A stretch of 64,000 nucleotides of DNA, taken from Deltaproteobacteria bacterium (GTDB taxonomy: Bacteria; Desulfobacterota; Syntrophobacteria; Syntrophobacterales; Syntrophobacteraceae). The stretch is from positions 122,077-186,076 of the forward strand of contig JAJYDE010000001.1 in NCBI GenBank assembly GCA_021777755.1, given 5' to 3'. This document shows, piece after piece, positions 38,765-48,579 of the stretch; within the stretch, counting starts at the first letter, position 1, and every line of letters begins with the position of its first letter. The notes under the pieces are model-generated. The model had not been told where the DNA came from and ran no database searches. It was given only the letters and a program-made list of their open reading frames with translations. The translations under genes were made by a program, and so were the position numbers.

Positions 38765-41173
38765 ATGCTGATTAGTCTTAACTGGCTTTCCGACTATGTT
38801 GACTGCTCGCTTTCCACCGAGTCGATCGCAGAGGGTCTGACCATGGCGGGCCTGGAGGTCGAAGCGATCTCGGTTCGCCACCCGCAGCTAAAAAACGTGG
38901 TGACCGCGCGCATCGAAGCTGTGGAACCTCATCCCAATGCCGACAGGCTGAAGATTTGCCTGGTCCGGGCGCATGCGCGGGGAGGGGAGCTTTTGCGGAT
39001 CGTCTGCGGAGCGCCCAACGCGCGGGCCGGAGTGGTGGCACCCTTGGCCCTGCCCGGCGCCGAGCTTTCCGGCGGTGTTGTCCGGGAGGCGAAGGTGCGA
39101 GGCGAAGTATCCGGGGGGATGCTCTGCTCTCGTAAGGAACTGGGGCTTGGCGAGGATCACGGCGGTATCTGGATACTTTCTGCCGAGACGGCCGTTGGTG
39201 TGGCTCTCGACGAGGCACTGGGAATAAGAGACGTTCTCATGGAGATCGGAATCACGCCCAACCGGGGCGACTGCCTGTCGTTCATGGGCATTGCCCGGGA
39301 GGTGGCGGCCCTTTGCAAGACCGCGGCGAGATATCCCGCGAGCGCTGTCGAGGAAAGCGGTCCTCCGATCGATTCGCTCACCTCGGTTACCATAGAGGAT
39401 GCGCAAGGTTGTCCCCGCTACGGCGCGAGGCTCATTTGCGGTGTCAAGGTCGGCCCTTCTCCCGACTGGCTCAAAGACAGGGTCGAGGCTGTGGGGGTCC
39501 GCTCGATCAATAACATTGTCGATGTGACGAACTACGTTATGATGGAGCTTGGCCAGCCGCTTCACGCCTTCGATTTCAACCGGCTGCGGGAAAAAAGGAT
39601 AGTTGTTCGCACGGCCCGCGCGGGCGAGCGTTTTACGACCCTCGACTCGGTCGAGCGCGAACCTGGCGAAGGGACCGTAATGATTTGCGACGGTGTTGGT
39701 CCGGTGGCCATAGGCGGGGTCATGGGCGGGCTCAACTCGGAAATCGCTCCCGACACGTGTGACGTCTTGCTTGAAAGCGCCTACTTCAATCCGGTTTCGA
39801 TTCGCAGGACCAGCCGCGCACTGGGTCTTAAGACCGAGGCGAGCTATCGGTTCGAACGGGGCACGGACCCCGATGGGGTGCCGAGGGCACTCGACCGGGC
39901 CGCCGAGCTTATGCGCCGGGTGGGTGGTGGAAGAGTCGCGGCGGGAAGGATCGATGTGCTTCCCCATCCGATCGCGGCTTCGGAGGTGGAGTTGAGGTGC
40001 GAGCGGGTGAACCGGTTGCTCGGGACTTCTCTAGCCTGCGACGAGATGAAGGAGTATCTGGAGAGTATTGAAATGCGGGTGGAAAAAACCGCCCCCGGTC
40101 TTTTGCGGGTGAGGGTGCCCGGCTTTCGAAGCGACATTACAAGAGAGGTGGATCTGGCGGAGGAATTGGCGAGGCTTTCGGGCTACGATCGAATTCCGGT
40201 GACCAGTCCGCTTGCTTCGGTCCATGCGGCCGACTGCGATCCGCGCCAGATGGTGCGCGCTCGGGCAAAAGAGCTGTTGATCGGTGCCGGATTTTTCGAG
40301 GTCATAAATTACTCGTTCATTGCCTCGGATGCGCTCGGCAAGCTTCGCTATTCGGACACGGACACGGTGCCGGCGCCGATACGGGTAAAAAACCCCTTGA
40401 GCGACGAGCAGGGGGTTATGCGAACCACCCTGATGCCGGGCCTGCTCGACAATGCGCGCCATAACATCGATCATCGGAGTGAAAATTTTAAGATTTTTGA
40501 ACTGAGCAAGGTTTTTCTTCCCGCCGGGCAGGGCCCCGGGGCCGAGGAAATTCAGCATCTGGCCGGTATTATGGCCGGGAATCGCTCCCCGCTTGCCCTC
40601 TACGGCGAGGCCGAGGTTGATTTCGCCGATGTGAAGGGGGTGGTGGAGCAGATTTGCGCCTTTTTAAGAACCGAGGAACTGCGGTTTCGCGCCGAGTCTT
40701 TGCCGCCATGGCTGGAGCCGTCGGCATCGGCATCCGTTTATGTCTCCGGCCAAAGGGTGGGCGAACTTGGCAGTGTGCATCGCGACGTGCTGCAAGCCTG
40801 CGATGTGAAGCGGCCCCTGTTGGCTTTCAGGCTCGACTTTGACGGCCTGTTGGACCTGAGGGGACCTGTGCCGCTCTACCGGGGAGTGCCGAAGTTTCCG
40901 CCCGTTCCCCGCGATCTGGCGCTCATTGCCGAGGAGAGGATTCCAGTGGAGGAGCCTTTGGAGTTTATTCGCTCTCTGAAAGAACCTCTTGTGGAAAGCG
41001 TTGAAATATTTGATATATTTAAAAGCGAGCAGATCGGGGCCGGCAAAAAGTCCATCGGTTATCGATTCACTTATCGCGCCGCGGACCGCAGTCTAACCGA
41101 CGAGGAAGTCAATACCGTGCACGGCCAGTTGATCGCAAAGGTGACGGCCCGGTTCGGAGTTTCGTTGAGATAG
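38765..41173 (+). CDS. pheT: Phenylalanyl-tRNA synthetase beta subunit
   Basis: 802 residues. N-terminal tRNA-binding OB domain (about 40-150), B3/B4 editing domain with MMELGQPLHAFD and ERGTDPDG, B5 domain, catalytic-like domain and C-terminal FDX-ACB domain (VPKFPPVPRDLALI to SYRFTYRAADRSLTDEEV). Normal length for bacterial PheT. ATG 38765. Confidence 0.97.
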   Translation: MLISLNWLSDYVDCSLSTESIAEGLTMAGLEVEAISVRHPQLKNVVTARIEAVEPHPNADRLKICLVRAHARGGELLRIVCGAPNARAGVVAPLALPGAELSGGVVREAKVRGEVSGGMLCSRKELGLGEDHGGIWILSAETAVGVALDEALGIRDVLMEIGITPNRGDCLSFMGIAREVAALCKTAARYPASAVEESGPPIDSLTSVTIEDAQGCPRYGARLICGVKVGPSPDWLKDRVEAVGVRSINNIVDVTNYVMMELGQPLHAFDFNRLREKRIVVRTARAGERFTTLDSVEREPGEGTVMICDGVGPVAIGGVMGGLNSEIAPDTCDVLLESAYFNPVSIRRTSRALGLKTEASYRFERGTDPDGVPRALDRAAELMRRVGGGRVAAGRIDVLPHPIAASEVELRCERVNRLLGTSLACDEMKEYLESIEMRVEKTAPGLLRVRVPGFRSDITREVDLAEELARLSGYDRIPVTSPLASVHAADCDPRQMVRARAKELLIGAGFFEVINYSFIASDALGKLRYSDTDTVPAPIRVKNPLSDEQGVMRTTLMPGLLDNARHNIDHRSENFKIFELSKVFLPAGQGPGAEEIQHLAGIMAGNRSPLALYGEAEVDFADVKGVVEQICAFLRTEELRFRAESLPPWLEPSASASVYVSGQRVGELGSVHRDVLQACDVKRPLLAFRLDFDGLLDLRGPVPLYRGVPKFPPVPRDLALIAEERIPVEEPLEFIRSLKEPLVESVEIFDIFKSEQIGAGKKSIGYRFTYRAADRSLTDEEVNTVHGQLIAKVTARFGVSLR

Positions 41174-41182
41174 GGGGGCGGC

Positions 41183-41560
41183 GTGCCAGAACAGGAAGGC
41201 GCAAAAGAATCTCCAAACGGTAGGATAGCGCCCTGCAAGGTGAACTTTGTGGCGGGGGAAAAGAGCTTTTCCGGAACGAGCACTCATTTGAGTGAAAAGG
41301 GAATGTTGGTGCTGTGCAAGAACCCGGCGCCCCTGGGGACCAAGGGGAAAGTAATTCTCAAGTTTCCGAGAACGGCAAACCCTGTCGAACTGGCCGGCGA
41401 AGTTGTCTGGACCAACATCTACGGCGCCGGGGATTCGCTCTCTCCCAGGGGAATGGGGATAAAGTTCTCGGGGGTTGACAAGGATGCCGAGGGACTGCTT
41501 TTGGCTGAATCCGAAGTGTACGAATCGGTCGGAAGCATTTACGCCTGCTATTATACGTAA
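41183..41560 (+). CDS. PilZ domain protein
   Basis: 125 residues, a single PilZ-like beta-barrel: the switch region is degenerate (RIAPCK in place of RxxxR) but the second motif is recognisable in STHLSEKGMLVL, followed by GTKGKVILKFPRT and GMGIKFSGVDKDAEG. Cyclic-di-GMP binding is uncertain because one Arg of the RxxxR motif is missing. GTG start at 41183 with AGGGGGG upstream, only 10 bases after pheT. Confidence 0.8.
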   Translation: MPEQEGAKESPNGRIAPCKVNFVAGEKSFSGTSTHLSEKGMLVLCKNPAPLGTKGKVILKFPRTANPVELAGEVVWTNIYGAGDSLSPRGMGIKFSGVDKDAEGLLLAESEVYESVGSIYACYYT

Positions 41561-41571
41561 GTGAATCGGTC

Positions 41572-42117
41572 TTGCAATTAGTTCAAACGGCCCTTGTGGC
41601 CATGGCTCTGGGATGTGACGCCTTTGCGGTGGGAATGAGCGTCGGGGCCAGGTTCTGCCTGCCGAGGCAGACCTTCAGGCTCTCTTTCCATCTGGGCCTT
41701 TTCCAGTTCATGATGCCCATTTTGGGATGGGTGTTAAGCCGCCGGGTCCCCGCGGCCGGGAAGGTTTGGGGGCCGTGGATCGCTTTTGCGCTCCTGATTT
41801 TCATCGGCTCTAAAATGCTCATCGGAAGTCTTAAAGGCACGGATGCGGACGGGGCTGATTGCGCAGACCCCACACGGGGGCTCAGCCTGGTGATGCTGTC
41901 GGTGGCCGCAAGCCTTGACGCGCTTGGCCTCGGGTTTGGCATGGGGCTTATGGGGACCGCCATGGTCGGCCCCGCTGTCTGCTTCGGGGTGACCGCGGGG
42001 GCTATGACCTGGGTTGCCATGAAGCTGGGCAAACGGCTTACGATGAAGTTCGGCAGGTGGGTCGAGGCTGCCGGAGGGCTGGTCCTGATCGCGCTGGCCA
42101 TTGAATTTGTTTTGTAA
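41572..42117 (+). CDS. mntP: MntP-family manganese efflux protein
   Basis: 181 residues, six predicted membrane segments in two repeats, each with the family Asp motif (CDAFAVGMSVGA near the N-terminus and SLDALGLGFGMGL in the second half). MntP exports Mn2+. The TTG start at 41572 places 15 residues before the first DAFA, as in E. coli MntP; the internal ATG at 41602 would remove half of the first segment. A Gly/Asp-rich cytosolic loop with two Cys/Asp clusters (DADGADCAD) lies between the halves. Known mntP genes are controlled by a Mn riboswitch or MntR; none was seen here. Confidence 0.85.
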   Translation: MQLVQTALVAMALGCDAFAVGMSVGARFCLPRQTFRLSFHLGLFQFMMPILGWVLSRRVPAAGKVWGPWIAFALLIFIGSKMLIGSLKGTDADGADCADPTRGLSLVMLSVAASLDALGLGFGMGLMGTAMVGPAVCFGVTAGAMTWVAMKLGKRLTMKFGRWVEAAGGLVLIALAIEFVL

Positions 42118-42128
42118 GTGGAGCCGAC

Positions 42129-45100
42129 ATGACAAAAAGACTTGAAACCGCTCTAAAACCGCATCTCTTTGATCCCGAGGGGGCCGGTCTTTGCCGAAGG
42201 GTACGCGATTACTTCGGCTGGCAGATCGGGGAGGCGCGTGTGATAAACATGCTCACTCTGGATACCGGCCTGAGCGAAGAGGAACTCGAAGAGGCGCGCA
42301 CGGCGATTTTCACCAATCCGGTGACCCAGTTGTCCGCTTTTGCGGAGGGCGGGGGCGCGATAGTCGAAGATTTGTCCGGTTTTGACTGGGCGATCTGGGT
42401 GGGCTATCGGCCGGGGGTCCGCGACACTGCGGGCAGCGTGGCGATCGAAGCCATAATGGATTTGCTCGGCAAAGAACCCACTGCGGGCGAGGCCGCCTAT
42501 ACTTCCCGGCTGTATCTGCTAAAAGACGCCCCGCTTTCCAGAACACGGGTCGAAACGATAGCCCGCGAGCTTCTTGCAAACGAGATCATCCAGCAGTGGA
42601 AGGTCTACGCCGCGGCCGACTGGGCCGCGAGCGGGGGAGCCGACATTGCGGCCCCCAGGGTGCTTCTTGCCCGCGAGCCCTCGATGAGTGAAATCGCGCT
42701 CGAAAGCGACGAGCAGCTTGCCGAGCTTAGCGATGCGCGCAACCTCGCGCTCAATCGAAACGACATACCGATCATCAGGAATTATTTCCTGCGCCCGCAA
42801 GTGCTCGAAGAGCGGGCGAGGTTCGGCCTCTCGGCACCAACCGACGTCGAACTGGAAGCGATTTCCCAGGCTCGAAGCGACCATTGCAACCACAACACCT
42901 TCCGGGGAAAATTCCGCTACCACGATTTGCTAACCGGCGAGCGCTTCACGGTGGACAATCTTTTCAAGACCTGTATCCAGGCGCCAACGCTCAAGATTCG
43001 CGATCAAAAGGAGTGGGTGGTCTCGGTCCTCTGGGATAACGCCGGGGTGGCCAGATTCGATTCCCGCTTCAACTATTCGGTTACCGGGGAAACCCACAAC
43101 AGCCCGTCCAATATGGAGGCTTACGGGGGCTCGCTTACCGGGATAGTGGGCATATATCGGGATATCATGGGAGTGGGAAAGGGGTCTCGGCTCATAGGGG
43201 GCCTCTACGGTTTTTGTGTCGGGCCTCGCGACTATGGCGGGCCGCTAAGACCCCATCTTCACCCGAGGCGCCTTCTGGACGGGATCGTTGAAGGAGTAAA
43301 GGACGGGGGCAACAAGCATGGAGTTCCCACCGCCTTCGGAAACCTGTTCTATGATCGCTCCTATCTTGGCAAGTGCCTGGTGTTTGTGGCCGCGCTCGGG
43401 ATCATGCCCAAGGAGATCCATGGAAAGTCCTCGGAGCTCAAAACCCCGGGTGAAGGCGACCTGATCATCATGAGCGGCGGACGTATCGGAAAAGACGGAA
43501 TCCACGGGGTCACCGCTTCGAGCGAGAGCTACGGCGCGGGCACTCCCGCCGGCCATGTCCAGATAGGCGACCCCTATACCCAGAAAAAGATGCACGATTT
43601 CCTCCTCGAGGCCCGCGATGAAGACCTCTTAAGCTTCATTACCGATAACGGCGGCGGAGGGCTTTCTTCTTCCATCGGCGAGTCGGCGGCCCTGGCCGGA
43701 GGTGCGCATGTGGAACTGGACCGGGCGCCCCTCAAATATGAAGGCCTCGATGTGTGGGAAATATGGGTCTCGGAGTCCCAGGAGCGGATGACCTCGGCGG
43801 TAACCCCGCAAAACCTCGACCGGTTCATGGAGCTTTCGAGAAAACATGACGTGGAGAGCACGGTTATCGGCAGGTATGAAAAAACGGGGAAATTGCGCCT
43901 GGACTACGGGGGGAAAACCTGTGCACTGCTGGATCTCAGCCTTTTTTCCGAAGATTTTCCCCAGTGGGAGTTCGATGCCGGATGGCTTGCGCCCGAACTT
44001 CGAGGACTTGTCGAACCGGTGGTTGGCGAACCCGAAAACCGCGGGGCGGTGCTCCATGCCCTTCTTTCCAGCCCCAACCTGTGCAGCAGGGAGTGGATTC
44101 AGCGACAATACGATCATGAGGTGCAGGGCGGAAGCGCCATAAAGTTCATGACCGGAAGGGACCGGGACATTCCCAATGATGCGGCCGTGCTCCGTCCGGT
44201 GCTCGATTCGAAAACCGGGCTTGCGGTCTCTCAGGCTCTTCTGCCGGCCTACTCCGAGATCGATACCTATCACATGGTTGCGGCGGTGATCGACGAGTCG
44301 GTGAGGCGCATCGTGGCGGTTGGCGGAAAGCTCGATGAAATCGGGGGTGTGGATAATTTCTGCTGGCCAAACATTCAGTACGATCGGGTTCAAAACCCGG
44401 ACGGACCTTATAAGGCAGCCCAACTTGTGCGCGCCAATCTCGCGCTTCGCGACCTGTGTCTGGCGTGGTCCATACCGCTTCTTTCCGGAAAGGACTCGAT
44501 GTACGTCGACGGCTCTTTGCCGGGCGTCTTTGGCGAAAGGCGCAAGGTGAGCGGCCTTCCCACCATGTTGTTTACGGCCACGGGAATCGTCGACGATGTC
44601 ATGTATTCCCAGACCCTTGAGGCAAAGTGTGCGGGCGACCTGGTATACGTGCTCGGTTCTACGGGAGACGAACTTGGAGGTTCGGCCTATTACGATCTTT
44701 TGGGCTACACGGGGGCAAATGTTCCGAAGGTCCCCGGTTTTTCCGACCCCGATGCGCTTGATGAGAGTAAATCTGAAGCCCTTCTCGATCTTTACCGGGC
44801 TGTGGGAAAAGCGATCTGTTCGGGCCTTGTCGCTTCCTGCCATGGCATATACAGGGGCGGGCTCGCAGTCCACGCGGCCATGGTCGCCATGGGCGCCCGG
44901 CTCGGTTTGAAACTCGATCTGTCCAGGGTGCCCCGCCGGGGTGAGGGGTTAAGCGATGCCCGGCTTCTTTTCAGCGAATCCTGCGGGCGCTTTCTTGTCA
45001 CGGTCCCCGCGGAGCTGGCCGCGGAGTTCGAAAAAACCTTTGCCGGACTGCCCTGCGGCCTTGTGGGCGAGGTGAGCGAAGAGCCGGAACTTGTCGTTAT

Positions 45101-45173
45101 CGGAGATTCCGGGATAGAAGTAATAAAAGAGAACATTTTTTCACTTCGCCGGTCTTGGACGGGAGCGCTTTGA
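42129..45173 (+). CDS. purL: Phosphoribosylformylglycinamidine synthase, fused PurS-PurL
   Basis: 1014 residues. The first about 190 residues look like a duplicated PurS-like region; the rest is the PurL ATPase core with QARSDHCNHNTFRGKF, ETHNSPSNMEAYGG, TDNGGGGLSSSIGE and the second-half GKDSMYVDG and ESCGRFLVTVP. There is no C-terminal glutaminase domain, so a separate PurQ must supply ammonia; purQ is not in the window. It forms FGAM in purine synthesis. Its TGA overlaps the ATG of purE by one base. Confidence 0.93.
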   Translation: MTKRLETALKPHLFDPEGAGLCRRVRDYFGWQIGEARVINMLTLDTGLSEEELEEARTAIFTNPVTQLSAFAEGGGAIVEDLSGFDWAIWVGYRPGVRDTAGSVAIEAIMDLLGKEPTAGEAAYTSRLYLLKDAPLSRTRVETIARELLANEIIQQWKVYAAADWAASGGADIAAPRVLLAREPSMSEIALESDEQLAELSDARNLALNRNDIPIIRNYFLRPQVLEERARFGLSAPTDVELEAISQARSDHCNHNTFRGKFRYHDLLTGERFTVDNLFKTCIQAPTLKIRDQKEWVVSVLWDNAGVARFDSRFNYSVTGETHNSPSNMEAYGGSLTGIVGIYRDIMGVGKGSRLIGGLYGFCVGPRDYGGPLRPHLHPRRLLDGIVEGVKDGGNKHGVPTAFGNLFYDRSYLGKCLVFVAALGIMPKEIHGKSSELKTPGEGDLIIMSGGRIGKDGIHGVTASSESYGAGTPAGHVQIGDPYTQKKMHDFLLEARDEDLLSFITDNGGGGLSSSIGESAALAGGAHVELDRAPLKYEGLDVWEIWVSESQERMTSAVTPQNLDRFMELSRKHDVESTVIGRYEKTGKLRLDYGGKTCALLDLSLFSEDFPQWEFDAGWLAPELRGLVEPVVGEPENRGAVLHALLSSPNLCSREWIQRQYDHEVQGGSAIKFMTGRDRDIPNDAAVLRPVLDSKTGLAVSQALLPAYSEIDTYHMVAAVIDESVRRIVAVGGKLDEIGGVDNFCWPNIQYDRVQNPDGPYKAAQLVRANLALRDLCLAWSIPLLSGKDSMYVDGSLPGVFGERRKVSGLPTMLFTATGIVDDVMYSQTLEAKCAGDLVYVLGSTGDELGGSAYYDLLGYTGANVPKVPGFSDPDALDESKSEALLDLYRAVGKAICSGLVASCHGIYRGGLAVHAAMVAMGARLGLKLDLSRVPRRGEGLSDARLLFSESCGRFLVTVPAELAAEFEKTFAGLPCGLVGEVSEEPELVVIGDSGIEVIKENIFSLRRSWTGAL

Positions 45174-45658
45174 TGCAAAACCCTCTGGTTGCGATTATTA
45201 TGGGGAGCAAGTCGGATGTCCAGGTGATGGAGGGCGCGGCCAAGCTTCTGGATAAATTTGAAATACCCTACGAGATGAAAGTCCTCTCGGCCCACAGGAC
45301 CCCCGATGCCGCGGGCGATTACGTGATGAGCCTTGAGGCGCGCGGAGTCAAGGTGTTGATAGCGGGGGCCGGCTGGGCGGCTCACTTGGCGGGGGTTTCG
45401 GCCGCCCGGACCACACTCCCGGTTATCGGGGTTCCCATAGATTCTTCACCCCTTAAGGGAATGGATGCGCTTCTTTCAACCGTACAGATGCCTCCAGGGG
45501 TTCCCGTGGCCACCATGTCCATTGGAAAGGGCGGGGCCCACAACGCGGGGGTCTTCGCCGTAAGAATTCTGTCTCTTTTGGACCCGGGGCTTGCCAAGGC
45601 CTACCGGGCCTTTATCGAAGAGATGGCCAAAGAGCTAATCGCCAACAGCGACCTGTAG
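45173..45658 (+). CDS. purE: N5-carboxyaminoimidazole ribonucleotide mutase
   Basis: 161 residues, class I PurE: GSKSDVQVMEGAAKLLDKF, VLSAHRTPDA (substrate His) and GAGWAAHLAGVSAA with GVPIDSSPLKGMDALLSTVQMP. It converts N5-CAIR to CAIR in purine synthesis. ATG 45173 overlaps purL (TGATG); the longer frame from 45155 is not needed. purK is not adjacent. Confidence 0.96.
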   Translation: MQNPLVAIIMGSKSDVQVMEGAAKLLDKFEIPYEMKVLSAHRTPDAAGDYVMSLEARGVKVLIAGAGWAAHLAGVSAARTTLPVIGVPIDSSPLKGMDALLSTVQMPPGVPVATMSIGKGGAHNAGVFAVRILSLLDPGLAKAYRAFIEEMAKELIANSDL

Positions 45659-45794
45659 TTGAGGGCGGGCCGCCATATTATGGATCTTGCCTTCTTGTCG
45701 GGCGAGGACGTCCCCGGCCGGACTTCACTGCCCTGTTCGGTGAGCGATGCCTGCACAAGTGCATTTTCACTGTAATTCAGGTATAATTCGGTAA

Positions 45795-48095
45795 ATGGTA
45801 AAAAGCGTCTCAATTTTGTTTGAGGCGTTATCGGTGGTTGCCGCCGGGGCGGCGCCGTTGGATGGAAACCCCGGAGCTTACGAAATGGCTGAAATCGAGC
45901 TTTGCGAAAACTCGGAGTCTGTGTTTCCGGCAACTGCGGACGGGATTCACTTTTTTAATCTCCCCGAGTTCCGGTCGCGTATGGAAAAGAGCCTGGGCCC
46001 CTCTGCGGGCGGTAACGGGCTTTTTTTCAAGGCTATCGATTTTGCCTCCGAACTGCATGAGGGGCAGCGCAGAAAATCGGGCGCCCCTTATATAAGTCAC
46101 CCTTGCGCGGTGGCCGAGATAATGGTCCGGGAAATGGGCTTCAAGGACCCGGTGCTGCTTGCCGGCGCCTTGCTCCACGATGTGGTCGAGGACATCCCCT
46201 GGATGTCGGTCGAAGATATCGATGCGCGATTCGGGGCCGGAGTCGCCGAGTTGGTCGACGGGTGCACCAAAATGGCCAGATTTCATCTGGACAGGGCGTC
46301 TCTAAAGGACCTTACCCACAGCAAGATATTCATCAGTGCAAGCCGCAGACTCGGGGTCCTCATCATCAAGCTTGCCGATCGGCTGCACAACCTGAGAACG
46401 CTCCACTATCTGCCCTTGACCAAGCGGCAGCGCATCGCCCAGGAGACCGTCGATGTCTACGCCCCGATTGCCGCCCGTCTGAATCTCTACCCTCTTAAAA
46501 GGGAACTCTATCACCACGCGCTGACCTTTCTCTATCCGAAAAAGAGCCGCAAGATCCTGCACGTGATGCAAGAGATGCGCAACTTGCCGGCCATTGCGAG
46601 CCTTGAGGCCTCTTTATCCCGGATCCTTTCCGATTACGGGATTCCGGCCGACATCCGCACCCGCTCGAAGGGGTTGGGCAGCTATTACAATCCGGTCAAA
46701 CGGAGCCTCGATCTGGGCTTTCCGGAAAATTTCGTCGATTTCGCCGTCGTCCTGCACTCCGATGAGATATTCGATTGCTACAAGGCTCTGGGCTTGGTGA
46801 ACAACAACCTTGCGGTCATCCCGAGGAGTTTGCGCGATTTCGTCTCCAACCCGAAAACCAACGGTTATCGGAGTCTGCACACCAGGGTTCATCTGAGCGG
46901 CAACAACTATCTGATCAAGATCCGCAACCGGGAGATGGAGAAATTGGCCGGCGGCGGGGTGCTGCGAGCCTGGGAATCGCAGGAGGGGCTCTCAAACGAG
47001 CACTGGCAGGAAATAAGCGAGTTGCTCCGCGATATCGGCGAATACGGCGGGGCCGCAACGCATCGAAAAGATCTCATAAGGCTGTCGGAATCCGAAGAAA
47101 TCTATACTTACAGCCCGGCGGGCGACATTTACTACCTTCCCAAGGCCAGCATAGTGCTCGATTTTGCCTATCGCATCCATTCCGAAATCGGGGACAATTG
47201 CGAGGGCGCCCTGGTAAACGGCGCCTGGACTCCGATCACGGGACGCTTGAAGGATGGCGATACGGTCGAAATCCTCACCTCCTCCGAACAGATGGAAGTT
47301 GATACCGAGCTGGAGGCGCTGTGCAAAACCCCCAAGGCGCGCACCGCCATCAACAGGCGGTTGCATCAGAAGCGGCTGCTGTTCGCCCGGCGGGCGGGCA
47401 TGGACATCCTGCTCCAGGAAATAGTGCGCCACAAGTTATCCGTCTCGGTCCTGGAAGGCGAGAGTATGCGGTTGATCCTGGAAGTCCTCAATGCAAAGGA
47501 CCTCCAGGAATTGTATCTCAAAATCGGCCAGGACCTTGTTTCTCCCCAGGCTGTTCTCTATTATCTGGAGGGGCACAGGCCCGAGGAGGCCAAAAAGCCG
47601 GCAGGGGCCGGAGGGCAGGGGCGAAATACTCTCACGGTCTCGGGGTTGGACAGGGCCGTGTTCAAATTTGCCCGCTGCTGCAACCCGCTGCCCGGTCAGG
47701 ATGATGTGCTCGCAACTCTTAGTGAAAGGGGAGTGACTTTTCACCACCGTGACTGCCGCGACCTGCTCGAAAGACATTCGCTTCTCGTGCAGCAGATGCT
47801 CCTGGTGCACTGGGAGATGGGCGCGCCCTGGCGTCACCCGCTTATGATCGACATCCAGATATTGGACAGCAGTATTGCGGACATGCTGAGAGTGCTTGCC
47901 GCCATTCCCGACGAGGTTCGGATCGAACAGATAAAAAGCGGTCTGGACAGGCACAACAGGGAACTGGTGGCCCTCAGCGTCACTTTTCACAGTTTTTCGG
48001 AAACAAGGGAATTCTTCAGGCGTATGCCGCCTGAAAAAACCATGGTCGAAGATTTCGGGCGTGAAAGAAAACGAAATGAAATGCGCAAGGATTGA
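45795..48095 (+). CDS. RelA/SpoT-family protein, hydrolase intact, synthetase degenerate
   Basis: 766 residues. The HD hydrolase domain is complete (YISHPCAVAEI, LLHDVVEDIPW, KLADRLHNLRTLHYL). The synthetase region (about 285-400) keeps NGYRSLHT and DCY but looks degraded: the RxKxxxSIxxKM block is RSKGLGSYYNPVKRS, the D-x-x-A-x-R block lacks its Arg, and the catalytic ExQIRT is LIKIRN. TGS (YSPAGDIYYLP, RIHSEIGDNCEGA), a Cys-containing module (FARCCNPLPGQDD, HHRDC) and ACT follow. It probably hydrolyses (p)ppGpp. ATG 45795; ATG 45885 is an alternative. Confidence 0.88.
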   Translation: MVKSVSILFEALSVVAAGAAPLDGNPGAYEMAEIELCENSESVFPATADGIHFFNLPEFRSRMEKSLGPSAGGNGLFFKAIDFASELHEGQRRKSGAPYISHPCAVAEIMVREMGFKDPVLLAGALLHDVVEDIPWMSVEDIDARFGAGVAELVDGCTKMARFHLDRASLKDLTHSKIFISASRRLGVLIIKLADRLHNLRTLHYLPLTKRQRIAQETVDVYAPIAARLNLYPLKRELYHHALTFLYPKKSRKILHVMQEMRNLPAIASLEASLSRILSDYGIPADIRTRSKGLGSYYNPVKRSLDLGFPENFVDFAVVLHSDEIFDCYKALGLVNNNLAVIPRSLRDFVSNPKTNGYRSLHTRVHLSGNNYLIKIRNREMEKLAGGGVLRAWESQEGLSNEHWQEISELLRDIGEYGGAATHRKDLIRLSESEEIYTYSPAGDIYYLPKASIVLDFAYRIHSEIGDNCEGALVNGAWTPITGRLKDGDTVEILTSSEQMEVDTELEALCKTPKARTAINRRLHQKRLLFARRAGMDILLQEIVRHKLSVSVLEGESMRLILEVLNAKDLQELYLKIGQDLVSPQAVLYYLEGHRPEEAKKPAGAGGQGRNTLTVSGLDRAVFKFARCCNPLPGQDDVLATLSERGVTFHHRDCRDLLERHSLLVQQMLLVHWEMGAPWRHPLMIDIQILDSSIADMLRVLAAIPDEVRIEQIKSGLDRHNRELVALSVTFHSFSETREFFRRMPPEKTMVEDFGRERKRNEMRKD

Positions 48096-48129
48096 AGGCA
48101 ACTCGGGTTTGGCGCCGATTGGCAGGGCG

Positions 48130-48450
48130 TCAATGAAGAAGTCGGCTTTCCACGCTTTCTCCGAAGGCCTTGCGGGCAAGGTGCTTCAGTTTGTCTTTTT
48201 TGAGCCCCGCCACTTCCACCAGCAGGAATTGGATCCAAATGCCACAGAGAAAAGTGATCACGTTTTCATCGCTGATGAAAACCTCCTGGCGCAGATTATC
48301 ATCCCCTATGGCTTCGATCGCAAGGCTGATGACGTCGCTTCGCAGCTTGCCCTCCCCCAGTGAGCGGATGGCCCTGCGGTAGAGTTTGTCCATTTCCTGT
48401 GCCTGGACTATGATGCAGCACGCTTTGTCGCAAGCTTCGATCAAGTTCAT
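48130..48450 (-). CDS. Hypothetical protein, 106 residues
   Basis: Not recognised. ATG 48450 has GGAGG 6 bases upstream, which supports translation. Mostly helical: an N-terminal segment with a Cys pair (ACDKACCIIVQAQEMDKLY), an acidic middle (AIEAIGDDNLRQEVFISDEN) and a hydrophobic stretch (VITFLCGIWIQFLLVEVAGL) before a basic end. It is convergent with the RelA/SpoT gene and divergent from the HtrA gene. Confidence 0.6.
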   Translation of the reverse strand: MNLIEACDKACCIIVQAQEMDKLYRRAIRSLGEGKLRSDVISLAIEAIGDDNLRQEVFISDENVITFLCGIWIQFLLVEVAGLKKDKLKHLARKAFGESVESRLLH

Positions 48451-48579
48451 GGGGGCCTCCGCGGCGGGTCTTTGAGAGATTGATTTTAAACCGCGTCGTG
48501 ATATTAATTGGTGCGGTAATTATGATTGTAACACCTCGGTCAGCGTCTGAAAATAGAAACCATCCGGAAAGGAGTCTGC

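Noticed and set aside
43629..44873. 414-codon minus-strand frame
   Set aside because: Antisense shadow of purSL.
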